55,391 bases of DNA from a candidate division WOR-3 bacterium (GCA_029858255.1 JAOUFJ010000016.1:1-55391), one strand, 5' to 3'; counted from the first letter of the stretch, positions 18,656 through 28,065 are shown. Program-made: numbers and translations. The notes: generated by a model not told the origin, from the letters alone.

Positions 18656-19237
18656 TTGATAGGATCATATATGATGAGCAAACTGATAATCATTATCATG
18701 ATATTTTTCATTATTGACAGTTATTCCTTTGCCGAAAGTACAGAAGGAGCAGATATGAAAACACTTACAATTCGCTGGCAGCGGCTTGTTGATAAAAACG
18801 GGCAGACCTGTGAGCGGTGCGGCTTAACAGAAAAAGAGGTTCAGAAGGCATTTGGAGATCTCGAGAAATCACTCACCCCACTCAGCATAAAAGTCGCTTT
18901 AGAAGAGAAAGCACTGGATTCAGCGACTTGCGCCAAAGATATTTCCGAGTCAAACCGCATATGGATTGGTGACCGGCCTTTAGAAGAATGGCTGGGCGCA
19001 GTGGTCGGCGAAAGTAATTGTGAATTTTGCTGTGAAGAGCTTGGTCCTGAAGTAGAGTGCAGGACGGTCATAGTTGAAGGCAAGACGTATGAGACAATTC
19101 CGGCAAGCCTGATAGTAAAGGCCGGGCTTCTTGCAGCCTCGCAACTACTCAGTGTGGAATCAAACAAGCCATGCTGTGGTGAGAAGCCCTCCAGCGGCTG
19201 TTGTCCGACAACTGACACTGATTCAGATCAACCTTAA
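18656..19237 (+). CDS. Secreted DUF2703 family cysteine-rich protein
   Basis: Starts at TTG 18656, five bases after AAGGAGG (18644-18650). The in-frame ATG at 18671 lies 20 bases from that site and is less likely. A signal peptide (IIIIMIFFIIDSYSFAES) precedes a DUF2703 domain: TIRWQRLVDKNGQTCERCG, LEEKALDSATCAKDI, SNRIWIGDRPLEEWLGA, NCEFCCEE and ECRTVIVEGKTYETIPA. The cysteines suggest metal or metalloid binding. Most family members are cytosolic and short, so the signal peptide and the Cys-rich tail (CCGEKPSSGCCP) are additions. The role is unknown. Confidence 0.85.
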   Translation: MIGSYMMSKLIIIIMIFFIIDSYSFAESTEGADMKTLTIRWQRLVDKNGQTCERCGLTEKEVQKAFGDLEKSLTPLSIKVALEEKALDSATCAKDISESNRIWIGDRPLEEWLGAVVGESNCEFCCEELGPEVECRTVIVEGKTYETIPASLIVKAGLLAASQLLSVESNKPCCGEKPSSGCCPTTDTDSDQP

Positions 19238-19341
19238 TGGAAAAGACAATATCGCTCAATACCCTCTGATACACTCATAAAGGCGGGAATTGAGAGGTTA
19301 AGAAGTTTAGAAGTCAAAGCAGTCACAGAACGCTGTAACAA

Positions 19342-19376
19342 CATTTCGAATCCTTCGACTTCGCTCAGGACTGACG
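19342..19376 (-). repeat. REP-like intergenic element (CCTGAGCGAAGTCGAAGGA type)
   Basis: The plus strand reads TCCTTCGACTTCGCTCAGGA, a short repeat seen between genes in many environmental genomes. It carries no gene. Confidence 0.45.
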
Positions 19377-19426
19377 TTTGGAATTGCGAAATTAACAAGG
19401 AACGTCAGTATGGTTGTCCCTGATTA

Positions 19427-19460
19427 GATTGCCACGTCGCTTCGCTCCTCGCAATGACGG
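19427..19460 (-). repeat. REP-like element of the CGTCATTGCGAGG type
   Basis: On the minus strand it reads CGTCATTGCGAGGAGCGAAG followed by CGACGTGGCAATC, matching the start of the element at 5477. Confidence 0.5.
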
Positions 19461-19512
19461 GGTGGCGGCTGAGTTTGTCCCGCCCGCTCCTATGAAACGG
19501 GAGATGTCGCAC

Positions 19513-19546
19513 AAAAAAAAGGAGTGATCGTTGAGTCACTCCTTTT
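19513..19546 (-). terminator. Intrinsic terminator of the oxidoreductase pair (possibly bidirectional)
   Basis: AAAAGGAGTGA (19517-19527) pairs with TCACTCCTTTT (19536-19546). On the minus strand the stem runs into eight T residues, 35 bp after the stop at 19581. It may also stop plus-strand transcripts from the DUF2703 gene. Confidence 0.85.
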
Positions 19547-19580
19547 AAGTTGGAAAACTATCTCAGGATTTCATTGTTCG

Positions 19581-20582
19581 TCAGATTTTATTATTATGAT
19601 GCTCCACAGTTATTACTACTTTTCCTCGGGCATGTCCTTTTCCAAAATACCGAAGAGCTTCAGCAACCTCGCTCAACGGGTAACGTTTGTCTATAACAGG
19701 TTTTACTTTGCCGGCCGCAAAAAGCTCTTTCATAAAAGCCAAATCCTTGTTTGATTTATGCATCAGGATACCCATTTTCTTAGTCGTGGTCATTGAAATC
19801 AATGGTCCCAGAAACATGACTTGGAAAATGCGAGCCGTGGAACCTCCGACCATGACATAAATTCCCATGGGACTTAATGCGCGATTGTAATCGAACACCG
19901 AATGATGTGCCGCAAAATCAAGAATCCAGTCATAACGCTGCCCACTCTTGGTGAAATCTTCCTGAGTGTAATCAATGACGTAATCTGCACCGATCGAGCG
20001 CATCATGTCCAATTTCCTCGTGCTGTCCACACCAGTCACTTCAGCCCCGAATGATTTGGCAATCTGGACCGCAAATGTACCTGCACCACCACCCGCACCA
20101 TTAATCAAAATTTTTTGTCCTGGCTGGATCTGTCCTTTATCGCGAAGACCCTGCAGGGCAAGGACTGCCGCTTGAGGTACGGCCGCTACTTCCTCGAATG
20201 TCATACTGGTCGGTTTCAACACCAATGCATTTTCACGAGCACATACATATTCGGCAAAACCGCCAAAGCCACACCCGGATAAGTCCCCGAATACCTCATC
20301 ACCTGGCTGAAACTGCCTTACGTTTCTGCCAACCGCTTCAACCCGTCCGGCTATGTCAGATCCGAGTATCTTGATTTTTGGTTTTAGAAGCCCAAAAAAC
20401 AGGCGGTTCATGAACGGCTTACCTCTCAGAAGACCCCAGTCCCAGTCATTTACAGACGCTGCACGAACTTTGACCAGTACTTCGTTATCCTTGGGAGTAG
20501 GCTTTTCTATATCCTCCAGATGAAGAACCTCAGGTGGGCCATATTTTTCATAGACAATAGCTTTCATTTTGTTTGAATTCAT
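19581..20582 (-). CDS. MDR-superfamily NAD(P)-dependent alcohol dehydrogenase / quinone-oxidoreductase-like
   Basis: 333 residues of the medium-chain dehydrogenase/reductase family. It has [15 protein letters not shown], an N-terminal GroES-like fold, and a Rossmann nucleotide-binding motif ([20 protein letters not shown]). The cysteine and histidine ligands of zinc-type alcohol dehydrogenases are absent, pointing to a zinc-free quinone reductase or enoyl-reductase type that uses NADPH. Start ATG 20582 overlaps the previous stop by 4 bases (ATGA), so translation is coupled. It closely resembles the upstream gene, a tandem duplication. A terminator follows. Confidence 0.88.
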   Translation of the reverse strand: MNSNKMKAIVYEKYGPPEVLHLEDIEKPTPKDNEVLVKVRAASVNDWDWGLLRGKPFMNRLFFGLLKPKIKILGSDIAGRVEAVGRNVRQFQPGDEVFGDLSGCGFGGFAEYVCARENALVLKPTSMTFEEVAAVPQAAVLALQGLRDKGQIQPGQKILINGAGGGAGTFAVQIAKSFGAEVTGVDSTRKLDMMRSIGADYVIDYTQEDFTKSGQRYDWILDFAAHHSVFDYNRALSPMGIYVMVGGSTARIFQVMFLGPLISMTTTKKMGILMHKSNKDLAFMKELFAAGKVKPVIDKRYPLSEVAEALRYFGKGHARGKVVITVEHHNNKI

Positions 20583-21568
20583 TCTTTCCCTTTTGTTTTG
20601 CTATCATGCTCCACAGCGATGACTACATTTCCTTTCTTGTGTCCTTTTTCAACATACCTGTGAGCCTCAGCAGCCTGCTCCAACTGATAGTGTCTGTCAA
20701 TGACCGATCTTATCTTTCCCGCCTCAATGAGCTCTCTGAGGAATGTGAGATCTTCAATTCTTTTTGCTATTCCAAATACTACTTTCTTGCTACTTGCTAT
20801 TGAGGTCCAAAGCGCTGTCATAAGAGGCCAGTCAACTGTAATATAGATCCCTTTCTGCTTTAGCGAGCCTTTGCAGCCCGAAAAAGAAGTCTTTCTTACC
20901 GCGTCGAAAATGATATCATAGGTCTTACCGCTCTTGGTAAAATCCTCCTTGGTATAATCAATAACCTTGTCGGCACCAAGTGATTTCACCATTTCGATAT
21001 TCGTGGTACTGCATACCCCGGTCACCTCTGCCCCAAAATACTTGGCAAGCTGTACCGCAAATGTACCTACACTTCCAGAAGCACCAAAGATAAGAACTTG
21101 CTGTCCACTCTGGATATTGCCTTTTCTCAGAAGATGCAATGCTGTCAGTCCGCCAATGGGAACGGCAGCGGCTTCTTCGTAAGTCATATTGGCAGGTTTT
21201 ATCGCCACCGCGTCTTCAGGCAGACATTTGTACTCAGCATAAGCACCGCCAAAACTGGTCCCCCAGAATATTCCAAAAACTTGGTCACCTTTCTTGAATA
21301 ACCTCACATCTTTGCCCACTGATTCGATTTCCCCGGCCAGCTCATTCCCTGGTATGGTTTTTCTTGGTTTCCTGATACCATACATGATTCGCCCGGGGAC
21401 AAAGAACCAAGGAGAGAATGTTGAGCTTCGAATCCACACATCCCCTGATGTCACCGTGGTTGCATGAACTCTTATCAGCACTTCTTTGTCCTTCGGACTC
21501 GGCTTTTCTACTTCTTTAAGCTGAAGTACATCAGGGGGTCCGTATTTTGTGCAAACGATCGCTTTCAT
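20579..21568 (-). CDS. MDR-superfamily oxidoreductase, paralogue of the next gene
   Basis: 329 residues starting at ATG 21568 behind AAGGAAGG. It has the same architecture as its neighbour: [32 protein letters not shown] and the Rossmann motif [19 protein letters not shown]. Zinc ligands are missing. Its stop overlaps the start of the 20582 gene. The two proteins share long identical segments (AEVTGV, DYT.EDFTKSG.. YD), so they arose by duplication. Substrate is unknown; a redox detoxification role is possible. Confidence 0.88.
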   Translation of the reverse strand: MKAIVCTKYGPPDVLQLKEVEKPSPKDKEVLIRVHATTVTSGDVWIRSSTFSPWFFVPGRIMYGIRKPRKTIPGNELAGEIESVGKDVRLFKKGDQVFGIFWGTSFGGAYAEYKCLPEDAVAIKPANMTYEEAAAVPIGGLTALHLLRKGNIQSGQQVLIFGASGSVGTFAVQLAKYFGAEVTGVCSTTNIEMVKSLGADKVIDYTKEDFTKSGKTYDIIFDAVRKTSFSGCKGSLKQKGIYITVDWPLMTALWTSIASSKKVVFGIAKRIEDLTFLRELIEAGKIRSVIDRHYQLEQAAEAHRYVEKGHKKGNVVIAVEHDSKTKGKE

Positions 21569-21664
21569 TTTAGTATCCTTCCTTTAGCAAATATCGTCTT
21601 ATCTGTTTCCACTAGAAGACATGCCATCCAAGGTAACGTAGATAGCACACTGTTATCGATTTCC

Positions 21665-22135
21665 TCATTCTGTTAACTTTGCCGATATCGCATCGAAATA
21701 CTTCTTGTATGCCTTCCTCGCATCATCAACAATGACTTCGTCTTCGGTGCCGCGCCAGCCAGGACTACCAAGACAGCCGCCGCCAGTATCATACGTCTGC
21801 GCTATATATCGAAGTTTAACCTTCGTCTTCTCTTCCTCTAGTGCATCAATATTGGCGCTCATTTTTCTCCGGATACCGCTGCCAAGAAATAACTCTTCTT
21901 CAAAGCTGACCGGTCCTTCCAACCATTCTGTCGTGATTATTCCGACTTCTCTATCCACGCTACCTATAAACCATCCAGCGTCTTCTAAGACATCAACAAC
22001 AGCATTGAATGTCTGCGCGTATGAGGCGTCGAACGTGACCGTTTGCATTTCTTCTCTTTCCTCTTGCGGGAGAGATCCAACGGTTGCGCAAGCAGATAAA
22101 ACAAGTAAAATTGGTGCACACAACATGCATTTCAT
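21665..22135 (-). CDS. Small lipoprotein of unknown function
   Basis: 156 residues. The start chosen is ATG 22135 behind GGGGGTATC, which gives a lipoprotein signal with lipobox LVLSAC. The in-frame codon at 22174 would add a polar leader. The mature region (FDASYAQTFNAVVDVLEDAGW, VDREVGIITTEW) resembles small outer-membrane lipoproteins that have one conserved alpha/beta unit. Three cysteines are present, one of them in GGGCLGSPGW. A consensus promoter lies about 75 bp upstream. Confidence 0.75.
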   Translation of the reverse strand: MKCMLCAPILLVLSACATVGSLPQEEREEMQTVTFDASYAQTFNAVVDVLEDAGWFIGSVDREVGIITTEWLEGPVSFEEELFLGSGIRRKMSANIDALEEEKTKVKLRYIAQTYDTGGGCLGSPGWRGTEDEVIVDDARKAYKKYFDAISAKLTE

Positions 22136-22208
22136 GATACCCCCTGTCTTTGTTATACTGAATCGATGGAACACAAACTGACCTTGATTTGCAGTGTAAT
22201 TATAGAGT

Positions 22209-22236
22209 ATTATAGTGCGACAAATTCTAATGTCAA
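22209..22236 (-). promoter_or_regulatory. Consensus promoter of the small lipoprotein gene
   Basis: Minus strand: TTGACA (22236-22231), 16 bp, TATAAT (22214-22209). Confidence 0.75.
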
Positions 22237-22371
22237 GGAAAGGACGCCATTAACTCCACATGTCTTCTGATCGCAGAAAGGAAATGAGGTACGCAGATAA
22301 TTTTTTGAGAATAATAATCTTTTGAGTTAAATAAACATTAATGCCAGAGCAATCGTATCAAGTAGATCAAC

Positions 22372-22425
22372 GTATGGTAAGGCCGTTGTTCGGGGATATG
22401 TAAAATGTTTAGCTGAAAGTCCCGT
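22372..22425 (+). repeat. Intergenic repeat family R2, copy 1
   Basis: Reads ATGGTAAGGCCGTT, then CGGGGATATGTAAAATGTTT. Related copies lie at 24703, 28585, 35948 and, in a variant form, 26212, 33549 and 55204. The rest of this 383-bp gap holds nothing I can identify apart from the promoter at 22209. Confidence 0.55.
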
Positions 22426-22518
22426 TTCGATTTCTATTGTGTAATTAGCAAAACGGGAGTTGATCCCGATTGCCCTCCAATTCCTCTCACGACTGCTTTC
22501 TTACCACGTACTTCTGTA

Positions 22519-22992
22519 TTATTTCAGCAGCTTTCTAAGCCAATCCAAATAATTCTCACCGTAAAGATCTTCTTGTATTAATACCTTGTCCAGTAACGTA
22601 CGAAGATATGTATTGGAATCAATCCAGGGTTTGAATACCGTTGTTGCCCACGACATGTATCTATCTACATCCTTGGTCATCAATAATTTTTGATTTATTC
22701 CATTTTGGTATACAGTGCTAAGCAACCTCAGGTAATGAAAAAATATCGCTGCATAGTATCCGAATTCTTGATATTCATTCTTAGGAATATTCAGCAGAGT
22801 AGTGTATGGCCCACCAATACCGTACTGCCCAATTTCCGAATTGACAATATTGGCTTGTTGTGTGAGGGCTTTGTATATAGAGTATACCTTGACCTTCTTG
22901 TTATGTCTATATCCCAACCAGGCCAGATAAACCAGCGCGGTGGCTGATACAATAGATGCTACGGCTACAATTATTTGAACAATTGGACTCAT
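22519..22992 (-). CDS. Single-pass membrane protein of unknown function
   Basis: 157 residues from ATG 22992. The in-frame ATG at 23010 lies in front of the ribosome site (AGGAGG at codons 3-4 of that longer reading) and is rejected. One N-terminal transmembrane helix (IVQIIVAVASIVSATALVYLAW) is followed by a basic stop-transfer segment (YRHNKKVK) and a helical cytosolic domain rich in Tyr, Leu and Asn. Not recognised. It lies 65 bp after the SBBP gene region in the same direction and may be co-transcribed with it. Confidence 0.65.
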   Translation of the reverse strand: MSPIVQIIVAVASIVSATALVYLAWLGYRHNKKVKVYSIYKALTQQANIVNSEIGQYGIGGPYTTLLNIPKNEYQEFGYYAAIFFHYLRLLSTVYQNGINQKLLMTKDVDRYMSWATTVFKPWIDSNTYLRTLLDKVLIQEDLYGENYLDWLRKLLK

Positions 22993-23056
22993 AATATACC
23001 TCCTCTTCATTGATTACGGAGATACAACAACTTGATACAATGACAAACACCTTACC

Positions 23057-24598
23057 CTATCTTATCTTAACTATCTTCTGAACGACCTCTCCATCTATTT
23101 CCAGAAAATAAATACCTGGTTGTATTTTATCGGGTTCCACAACCCTCCCCGTGATGTCAAAGACTCTGCATTTCTTGTCTTCGGGTAATCGCAAAGGACC
23201 GCGGAAGATAGTTGCATCAAGGTATGCTTTGTGCACTGGATTCGCAACGTCCTCTCGAATCCCCGTTGATGAATACTTGATCGTCGCATAGTCATCGTTA
23301 TTGCTTGGGCCCCAGCTCCTTCCCGTTACAAAAGCGTTACCATCACTATCAATGGCAAGATCGTTTGCGAAATCACCCAGACCGGCGTCATACCTCATCA
23401 CCCACAGCTCCACACCCTGCGAATTATACTTTATTGTTGCATAATCTTCAGAGGTTCCGGAACCAACACTATATCCGGTGACATAAACGCTAACTGACGC
23501 ATCAACCGCGATTGCATTTGCCTGATCCCAACCACTGCCCGGCCCATCATATCTTGCTACCCATTGCTCCACACCCGAAGTGTCATATTTCACGGTCGCA
23601 TAGTCGTAGCCAGTGCCAGAGCCCTCACTCCTTCCTGTGATATAGACATTCCCCATGTCATCAATCGCGACTGCGATCGCCAAATCCGTGCTATTCCCGG
23701 GTCCGTTATACCTAGCCACCCACTGCTCAACACCTAGAGAATCGTACTTCACCGTCGCATAATCCTCGGAAGTGCCGGAACCAACACTATATCCCGTAAC
23801 ATAGACATACCCTGCGTTGTCGACCACTATCGCATGTGCCATGTCATAGCCATTCACTGGTCCATCATACCTTGCTACCCACTGCTCCACACCCGAAGCA
23901 TCGTACTTCACCGTCGCATAGTCGAAACCGGTGCCCGAACCAGTACTCCCTCCGGTGACATAGATACCGCCTGATGAATCATGTGCAATCGCACTTGCCC
24001 AATCCGTGCTGTTACCCGGGCCGTTAAACCGTGCCACCCACTGCTCCACACCCATGGAATCATACCTTACTGTTGCATAGTCTTCTGAGGTATCACAGGT
24101 GTAGGAAGCATCACTCTGTCCTGTGACATAAACATTGCCTCCGTCATCAACTGCGATGGCATATGCCGCATCGTAGTCATTACCCGGACCATTATACCGG
24201 GCCACCCATTGCTCAATACCCGAGGCATCGTACTTCACCGTGGCATAATCTTCCCAGGTGCCAGAACCGTCACTCTGTCCCGTTACATACACATTGCCTG
24301 CAGTATCGAGCGCAATCGCCATTGCAATGTCAGCGTAATTGAACGGTCCGTTATATCTCGCTACCCATTGTTCAGCACCCGAAGAATCGTACTTCACCGT
24401 GGCATAATCTTCCCACGGACCTAAACCGCAACTCGGCCCGGTGACGTAGATATTGCCTGCGTCATCAATCGCGATTGCAGACGCCGCGTCATAGGCATTG
24501 CCAGGGCCATTGTACCTTGCCACCCACTCTTGAGCAGGGCATACTATCGGGAGAATTAACAAAACAATCGTGTACAAATAACGTATATTTACATACAC
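23057..24598 (-). CDS. Secreted SBBP-repeat beta-propeller protein with sorting domain
   Basis: Start GTG 24598 follows AAGGAGGAACT. The longer in-frame reading from 24640 includes that site and is rejected. A signal peptide ends VCPAQ. Eight ~53-residue repeats follow (WVARYNGPGNxxDxAxAIAIDxxGNVYVTG, DYATVKYDxSGVEQ), the SBBP beta-propeller pattern. The C-terminus is the second tag type (FRGPLRLPEDKKCRVFDITG, GIYFLEID, end QKIVKIR), nearly that of the 15602 and 53189 proteins. It is inferred to be an extracellular surface protein without catalytic function. Confidence 0.87.
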   Translation of the reverse strand: MYVNIRYLYTIVLLILPIVCPAQEWVARYNGPGNAYDAASAIAIDDAGNIYVTGPSCGLGPWEDYATVKYDSSGAEQWVARYNGPFNYADIAMAIALDTAGNVYVTGQSDGSGTWEDYATVKYDASGIEQWVARYNGPGNDYDAAYAIAVDDGGNVYVTGQSDASYTCDTSEDYATVRYDSMGVEQWVARFNGPGNSTDWASAIAHDSSGGIYVTGGSTGSGTGFDYATVKYDASGVEQWVARYDGPVNGYDMAHAIVVDNAGYVYVTGYSVGSGTSEDYATVKYDSLGVEQWVARYNGPGNSTDLAIAVAIDDMGNVYITGRSEGSGTGYDYATVKYDTSGVEQWVARYDGPGSGWDQANAIAVDASVSVYVTGYSVGSGTSEDYATIKYNSQGVELWVMRYDAGLGDFANDLAIDSDGNAFVTGRSWGPSNNDDYATIKYSSTGIREDVANPVHKAYLDATIFRGPLRLPEDKKCRVFDITGRVVEPDKIQPGIYFLEIDGEVVQKIVKIR

Positions 24599-24628
24599 AG
24601 TTCCTCCTTGATTTTTACAGCGCATGAA

Positions 24629-24656
24629 ATTGTAATCCACCCGCCCCAGTTGTCAA
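24629..24656 (-). promoter_or_regulatory. Promoter of the SBBP gene
   Basis: Minus strand: TTGACA (24656-24651), 16 bp, TACAAT (24634-24629). Confidence 0.65.
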
Positions 24657-24702
24657 CATCAGTAATTGTGATGATACAAATGCGGCGGCAAATCACAGAT
24701 CT

Positions 24703-24745
24703 ACGGATGGTAAGTCTGTTATTTGGGGACTCGTAAAATCATCCG
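24703..24745 (+). repeat. Intergenic repeat family R2, copy 2
   Basis: ACGGATGGTAAGTCTGTTAT followed by GGGGACTCGTAAAAT; matches the copy at 22372 and the one at 35948. Confidence 0.55.
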
Positions 24746-24804
24746 GATCTAACTGAGATCATATTGTCACTCTACGGCCTACTGTTGCCTACATGATATT
24801 GGGT

Positions 24805-25968
24805 TCAGTCAGTATAAGGTTGAGTCCTCAGAAGATAGACATGCGCAATAGTGTCAGAGATTTCTGTGTATCCGACAAGCATAAAACCCCCGTCACTGAC
24901 TCTCTGTGCGGAATTACAAACATAAGACCCTTCTTCCTTGTAATTCTCCACCCAAATGATGTTACCGGTTCTATCAACCTTCATTAAGAAAGGCCCAGGT
25001 CCCAAGCAACTCGATGGGTTCCACCCAGCAGAACCCGCAAGAATATACTCTTCGCCTCCCGCGTTTTCGACATAGCATCCAGTACCTGTGCGTATGTGGT
25101 ATGACTCTTCCCAAATCTGATTCCCCTGGGTATCTGTTCCCACGACATACAAATAGCACTGTCCTTCGTCCCGATAGTGACCTACAACTACATATCCACC
25201 GTTGGCAGTTTCCGTAATTGCTGATCCGAAATCTTCATACTCAGTTCCAATGGTTGTTGTCCAAGCACTATCACCATTCCAGTTGGTTTTAACCAAAAGA
25301 ATATCATTCTTTGTCCCAAGAGATTCTGCTTTCGTGCCTACGAATATATAACCCCCATCAGATGTGCAATGTCCATTGAAAAGCCCATTTCCTCCATAGG
25401 TCCGGGTCCACAACACATTTCCCTCCATGTCTATTTCGAACACGAATGCACCGCTTCCGCTCTGCAAACCGATAACAACAAAAGATCCGCCCGGTGTTCG
25501 TAAAAGGGAATATGCTGCCTCGTCGCCAGCGCCACCATAGGTTCTTGTCCACACCGTGTCACCATCTGCACTGACCTTCAAGAGGTAGATATCAGGAGCG
25601 CCTGGAGTGCCTAAGCCAAACGATTCTGTGATCCCAAGCACGAAATAGCAGCCATCATTTGTTTCTTGTACGCATGTCCCGATATCCCATCCGTCACCAC
25701 CGTAGACTTCTGTCCACATTGGAGCACCATCATCATATGTTTTCAATACAAATATGTCAGGATCACCAGTCACGGATGGACTCGTGCCACCAGTGACGAC
25801 AAAACCATTATCTGACGTTTCCTGAACTGAATATCCAATATCATACCCGCGGATGGCGTATCCATAGTTCCACATCCCCGCGGGACCAGATTCATACGTA
25901 TCGCAAGCTGTGGCAAAAAGGAAGGCAGTTACTTCCAGAGCATAGAGGAACCAATATACTATTCTCAT
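24805..25968 (-). CDS. Probable lipoprotein with beta-propeller-like repeats
   Basis: 387 residues from ATG 25968; the in-frame ATG at 25989 contains the purine-rich ribosome site and is less likely. A hydrophobic signal ends FLFATAC, a plausible but non-canonical lipobox. The body has about seven ~50-residue units (GYSVQETSDNGFVVTGG, DIFVLKT..GAPMWT..YGGDGWDIG), like the delta-60/Kelch-type propellers common in sorted exoproteins, but no C-terminal sorting domain follows. Anchoring by lipid would explain that. Confidence 0.75.
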   Translation of the reverse strand: MRIVYWFLYALEVTAFLFATACDTYESGPAGMWNYGYAIRGYDIGYSVQETSDNGFVVTGGTSPSVTGDPDIFVLKTYDDGAPMWTEVYGGDGWDIGTCVQETNDGCYFVLGITESFGLGTPGAPDIYLLKVSADGDTVWTRTYGGAGDEAAYSLLRTPGGSFVVIGLQSGSGAFVFEIDMEGNVLWTRTYGGNGLFNGHCTSDGGYIFVGTKAESLGTKNDILLVKTNWNGDSAWTTTIGTEYEDFGSAITETANGGYVVVGHYRDEGQCYLYVVGTDTQGNQIWEESYHIRTGTGCYVENAGGEEYILAGSAGWNPSSCLGPGPFLMKVDRTGNIIWVENYKEEGSYVCNSAQRVSDGGFMLVGYTEISDTIAHVYLLRTQPYTD

Positions 25969-25995
25969 ACTATATCCAACCCTATTCATTATACC

Positions 25996-26023
25996 ATCAT
26001 ATTAACCAGTATCGATCTGTCAA
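25996..26023 (-). promoter_or_regulatory. Promoter of the lipoprotein propeller gene
   Basis: Minus strand: TTGACA (26023-26018), 16 bp, TATGAT (26001-25996). Confidence 0.55.
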
Positions 26024-26109
26024 GCCAGTTAACACCTCCAGGCTAACGATAATTCAGCGTTATAGTTATCAAAGAGAAATCATAGCCAAATTACCAAATA
26101 GTAAGCCCG

Positions 26110-26235
26110 TTGCTCTACCGGGCACAAATGTGGCACAACGATCACCCATCAGAAAACAGATAGTCTGAAATCGTTGTGATTAGGGCTTTTGAAGTAGGTA
26201 CGTCATTATGTCCCGTGGTTTATTAGTCCAGTGTG
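26110..26235 (+). repeat. Composite intergenic repeat E, copy 1
   Basis: Opens with GGCACAAATGTGGCACAA, continues with GAAAACAGATAGTCTGAAA and ends with GGTTTATTAGTCC. The same order occurs at 33453-33575 and 55080-55250, where a tRNA promoter follows; here none does. Marks the beginning of the repeat-rich region. Confidence 0.6.
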
Positions 26236-26523
26236 CATGTTTTTTATTTACAAAGCGAAAGACAGAGAAGTGTCTTAGTTGGAATAGGTGACCCCATGGC
26301 TAACCATCGGCAATGGGACACCACTATGGTCTTGGCCGATACAGCAACGATTACCATATTGGGTGATAAGATAAGCCTTTATGGTGGTTTAGACGTGCTC
26401 ATCACTGCAACTAATGGTGCCAGCTTATTTCCTGGTGACGAAGGCAACGTTAGAGGGGATGGTCGAGGCTTCTGGATTGCCAGATCAAAGACTCATCGAG
26501 CGATCAAACTGGGCTACTGGTAA
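26233..26523 (+). other. Unassigned open frame, possibly a gene remnant
   Basis: An open frame of 96 codons with a possible internal start at ATG 26296 (MANHRQWDTTMVLADTAT). It has no ribosome site and no recognisable family. It lies between repeats E and R1 in an otherwise gene-free 1-kb stretch. It may be chance or a decayed fragment. Confidence 0.2.
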
Positions 26524-26571
26524 AAAAGATAGATCTTCGCAAAAATTAGAATTTGTAGGACGTCCGGAGCG

Positions 26572-26888
26572 ATACTACAATACTACAAAATCAAGATATA
26601 TTGTTGAAAAATCGAGCTTTGTCACCTTTTTGCGAATTCTGTCCATTGGAGGTTCCGTCCCGTTCCCGGGACGAGATCCGTAGACTCTCGTAGAGGCCAC
26701 GTGACTCTACGGAGATACTCGCTTCCTTTGTTTTCAAACTATAATAATGCAGAAGCGGTAGAATTCTACGTAATACCGTACGTTCTAAAACTCAAATGTC
26801 ACACCTGTCCCGCATCGAGTGTTTCCTGGAAAAGAGCGGGAAATCCATCACAAGGGGGGTCGGCGGAAGCCAAACCCCCCTTATTTTA
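26572..26888 (+). repeat. R1 repeat, copy A (about 320 bp, variable hairpin, terminator-like end)
   Basis: Shares with copy B (33739-34035) the start ACTACAATACTACAAAATCA, GAATTCTGTCCATTGGA, the segment AATAATGCAGAAGCGGTAG, AATTCTACGTAATACCGTAC and a CCCGC...GCGGG hairpin. Between CCATTGGA and ACTCGCTTCCT the copy-specific part contains GTCCCG/CGGGAC and CCGTAGA/TCTACGG stems. The 3' end is a strong hairpin. No protein is encoded. Confidence 0.7.
26854..26887 (+). terminator. Terminator-like hairpin ending R1 copy A
   Basis: GGGGGGT...GGC-GGAA-GCC...ACCCCCC followed by TTATTTT. Confidence 0.65.
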
Positions 26889-26928
26889 ACAACAGGAACT
26901 TTTGTTAACAATCAAAAAAAACTGCACC

Positions 26929-26956
26929 TTGCGAATTCACATAAAAATCTTATACT
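26929..26956 (+). promoter_or_regulatory. Possible promoter of the HNH gene
   Basis: TTGCGA (26929-26934), 16 bp, TATACT (26951-26956). The -35 box is weak. Confidence 0.35.
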
Positions 26957-27004
26957 GCAAATTATTGGTGTATTTACCTGACCAACGAAAAGGAGGTGAT
27001 TTGC

Positions 27005-27241
27005 ATGCCGTTTTCAGATGATACTGTAAAGAAAGCGTGGCAACAAGCAAATGGCAAATGTGAGTGTCGAAGAACCACACATATGCATGGTAATGTTCTG
27101 TGTAACAAAGAACTTGTATGGGAAAATAGAGGCAGAGAAGGTCGTGGAGCATGGGAGGCTCATCATATCAGTTCTGATGGTGGCGACAATCTCAGTAATT
27201 GCGAGATTCTATGTTGGGAATGTCATAAAGGGACTTTATAA
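27005..27241 (+). CDS. Small HNH-family nuclease-like protein
   Basis: 78 residues from ATG 27005, eight bases after AAAAGGAGG; an in-frame GTG at 26996 overlaps that site and is rejected. The fold is a minimal HNH/McrA-like unit: CECRRTTH near the N-terminus, then AWEAHHISSDGGDNLSNCEILCWECHKGTL. HH-I supplies the catalytic His, N the middle position, C..C and H the metal site. Such proteins cut DNA in restriction, intron-homing or phage packaging. Here it stands alone between two copies of repeat R1, which suggests a link to their movement, but nothing proves it. Confidence 0.8.
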   Translation: MPFSDDTVKKAWQQANGKCECRRTTHMHGNVLCNKELVWENRGREGRGAWEAHHISSDGGDNLSNCEILCWECHKGTL

Positions 27242-27286
27242 TTGAATCCGCGTAAGCCGTTAAAAAATACGGAACTGTTATTTTTC

Positions 27287-27380
27287 GATGAATTCTGTCC
27301 ATTGGAATACCCCCCGGATACGTGGCGAGACTGCTCGACATTCGTGGAGTCGTCGAGACTCTACGGAGGTACTCGTTTCC
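27287..27380 (+). repeat. R1 repeat, copy C, left part
   Basis: GAATTCTGTCCATTGGA (27290-27306), a copy-specific structured part (CTCGAC...GTCGTCGAG) and CTCTACGGAGGTACTCG, as in copy A. The following sequence leaves the repeat; its right part resumes at 28611. Confidence 0.65.
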
Positions 27381-27435
27381 TCATGAGAATATTGAAAGCA
27401 AAAGAGCCATAGGGTTTTTGCACTCCTCATTAAAG

Positions 27436-28065
27436 ATGACAAGTGATATGACGTTATCGACCTTTCTTTTTTCCATCATTATTGGACTTGCGGTCTCCTT
27501 CACTTTCTGGATCCTTCTCGTGAAGTCAGGGCCATATCTCAAGGATGCAATAATCTGGCAAACAGACAGAATTGATAAACTATCAGAATTTTACATTAGA
27601 ATTGAATATACAGGCATTTTCATTTTCCGGAGAGACATATATGATATCAAAATATGGGCAGAACTGAGAGGTCTTCCAAGCACGCATTTTAAGAAGATAT
27701 TGGGAGAGTATTTTGCCGTCCCACTACCTCTATACAATGAAGGATTTTACCCATTTTTCAAGAACCAAAAAGGAGCATTCTTGGAAATTCCTCTTATACT
27801 AGAAGAAAAAGGTTTTTGGAAGGACGTCGTCAAGCAACTAAACAATACCTCATCTCTTAAGAAAAGAATCGACAATTTGATATCAAATTTATCCAGACAA
27901 TCAGCTGAGGATAAGATCGAACTATTCATGGAAACTCTGAAGACTTACAGTGACATGACTGTGGTAGTTACTTTCCAAGATTCTTTCAGTGGTTTGAGAA
28001 AGTCAGTAAGAGCTAAGAAGGGTCGTTTTCTTAAGCTAACTAGCCACATACAGAGTGGAAGGTAA
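27436..28065 (+). CDS. Membrane-anchored protein of unknown function
   Basis: 209 residues from ATG 27436; a longer reading from GTG 27322 would translate part of repeat R1 and is unlikely. One N-terminal transmembrane helix (LSTFLFSIIIGLAVSFTFWILLV) is followed by a soluble, Lys- and Phe-rich domain of ~175 residues with predicted helices (LKKRIDNLISNLSRQSAEDKIELF). Not recognised. Its stop directly abuts the next start (TAAATG), so the two are co-translated. It lies inside repeat R1-C. Confidence 0.6.
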   Translation: MTSDMTLSTFLFSIIIGLAVSFTFWILLVKSGPYLKDAIIWQTDRIDKLSEFYIRIEYTGIFIFRRDIYDIKIWAELRGLPSTHFKKILGEYFAVPLPLYNEGFYPFFKNQKGAFLEIPLILEEKGFWKDVVKQLNNTSSLKKRIDNLISNLSRQSAEDKIELFMETLKTYSDMTVVVTFQDSFSGLRKSVRAKKGRFLKLTSHIQSGR

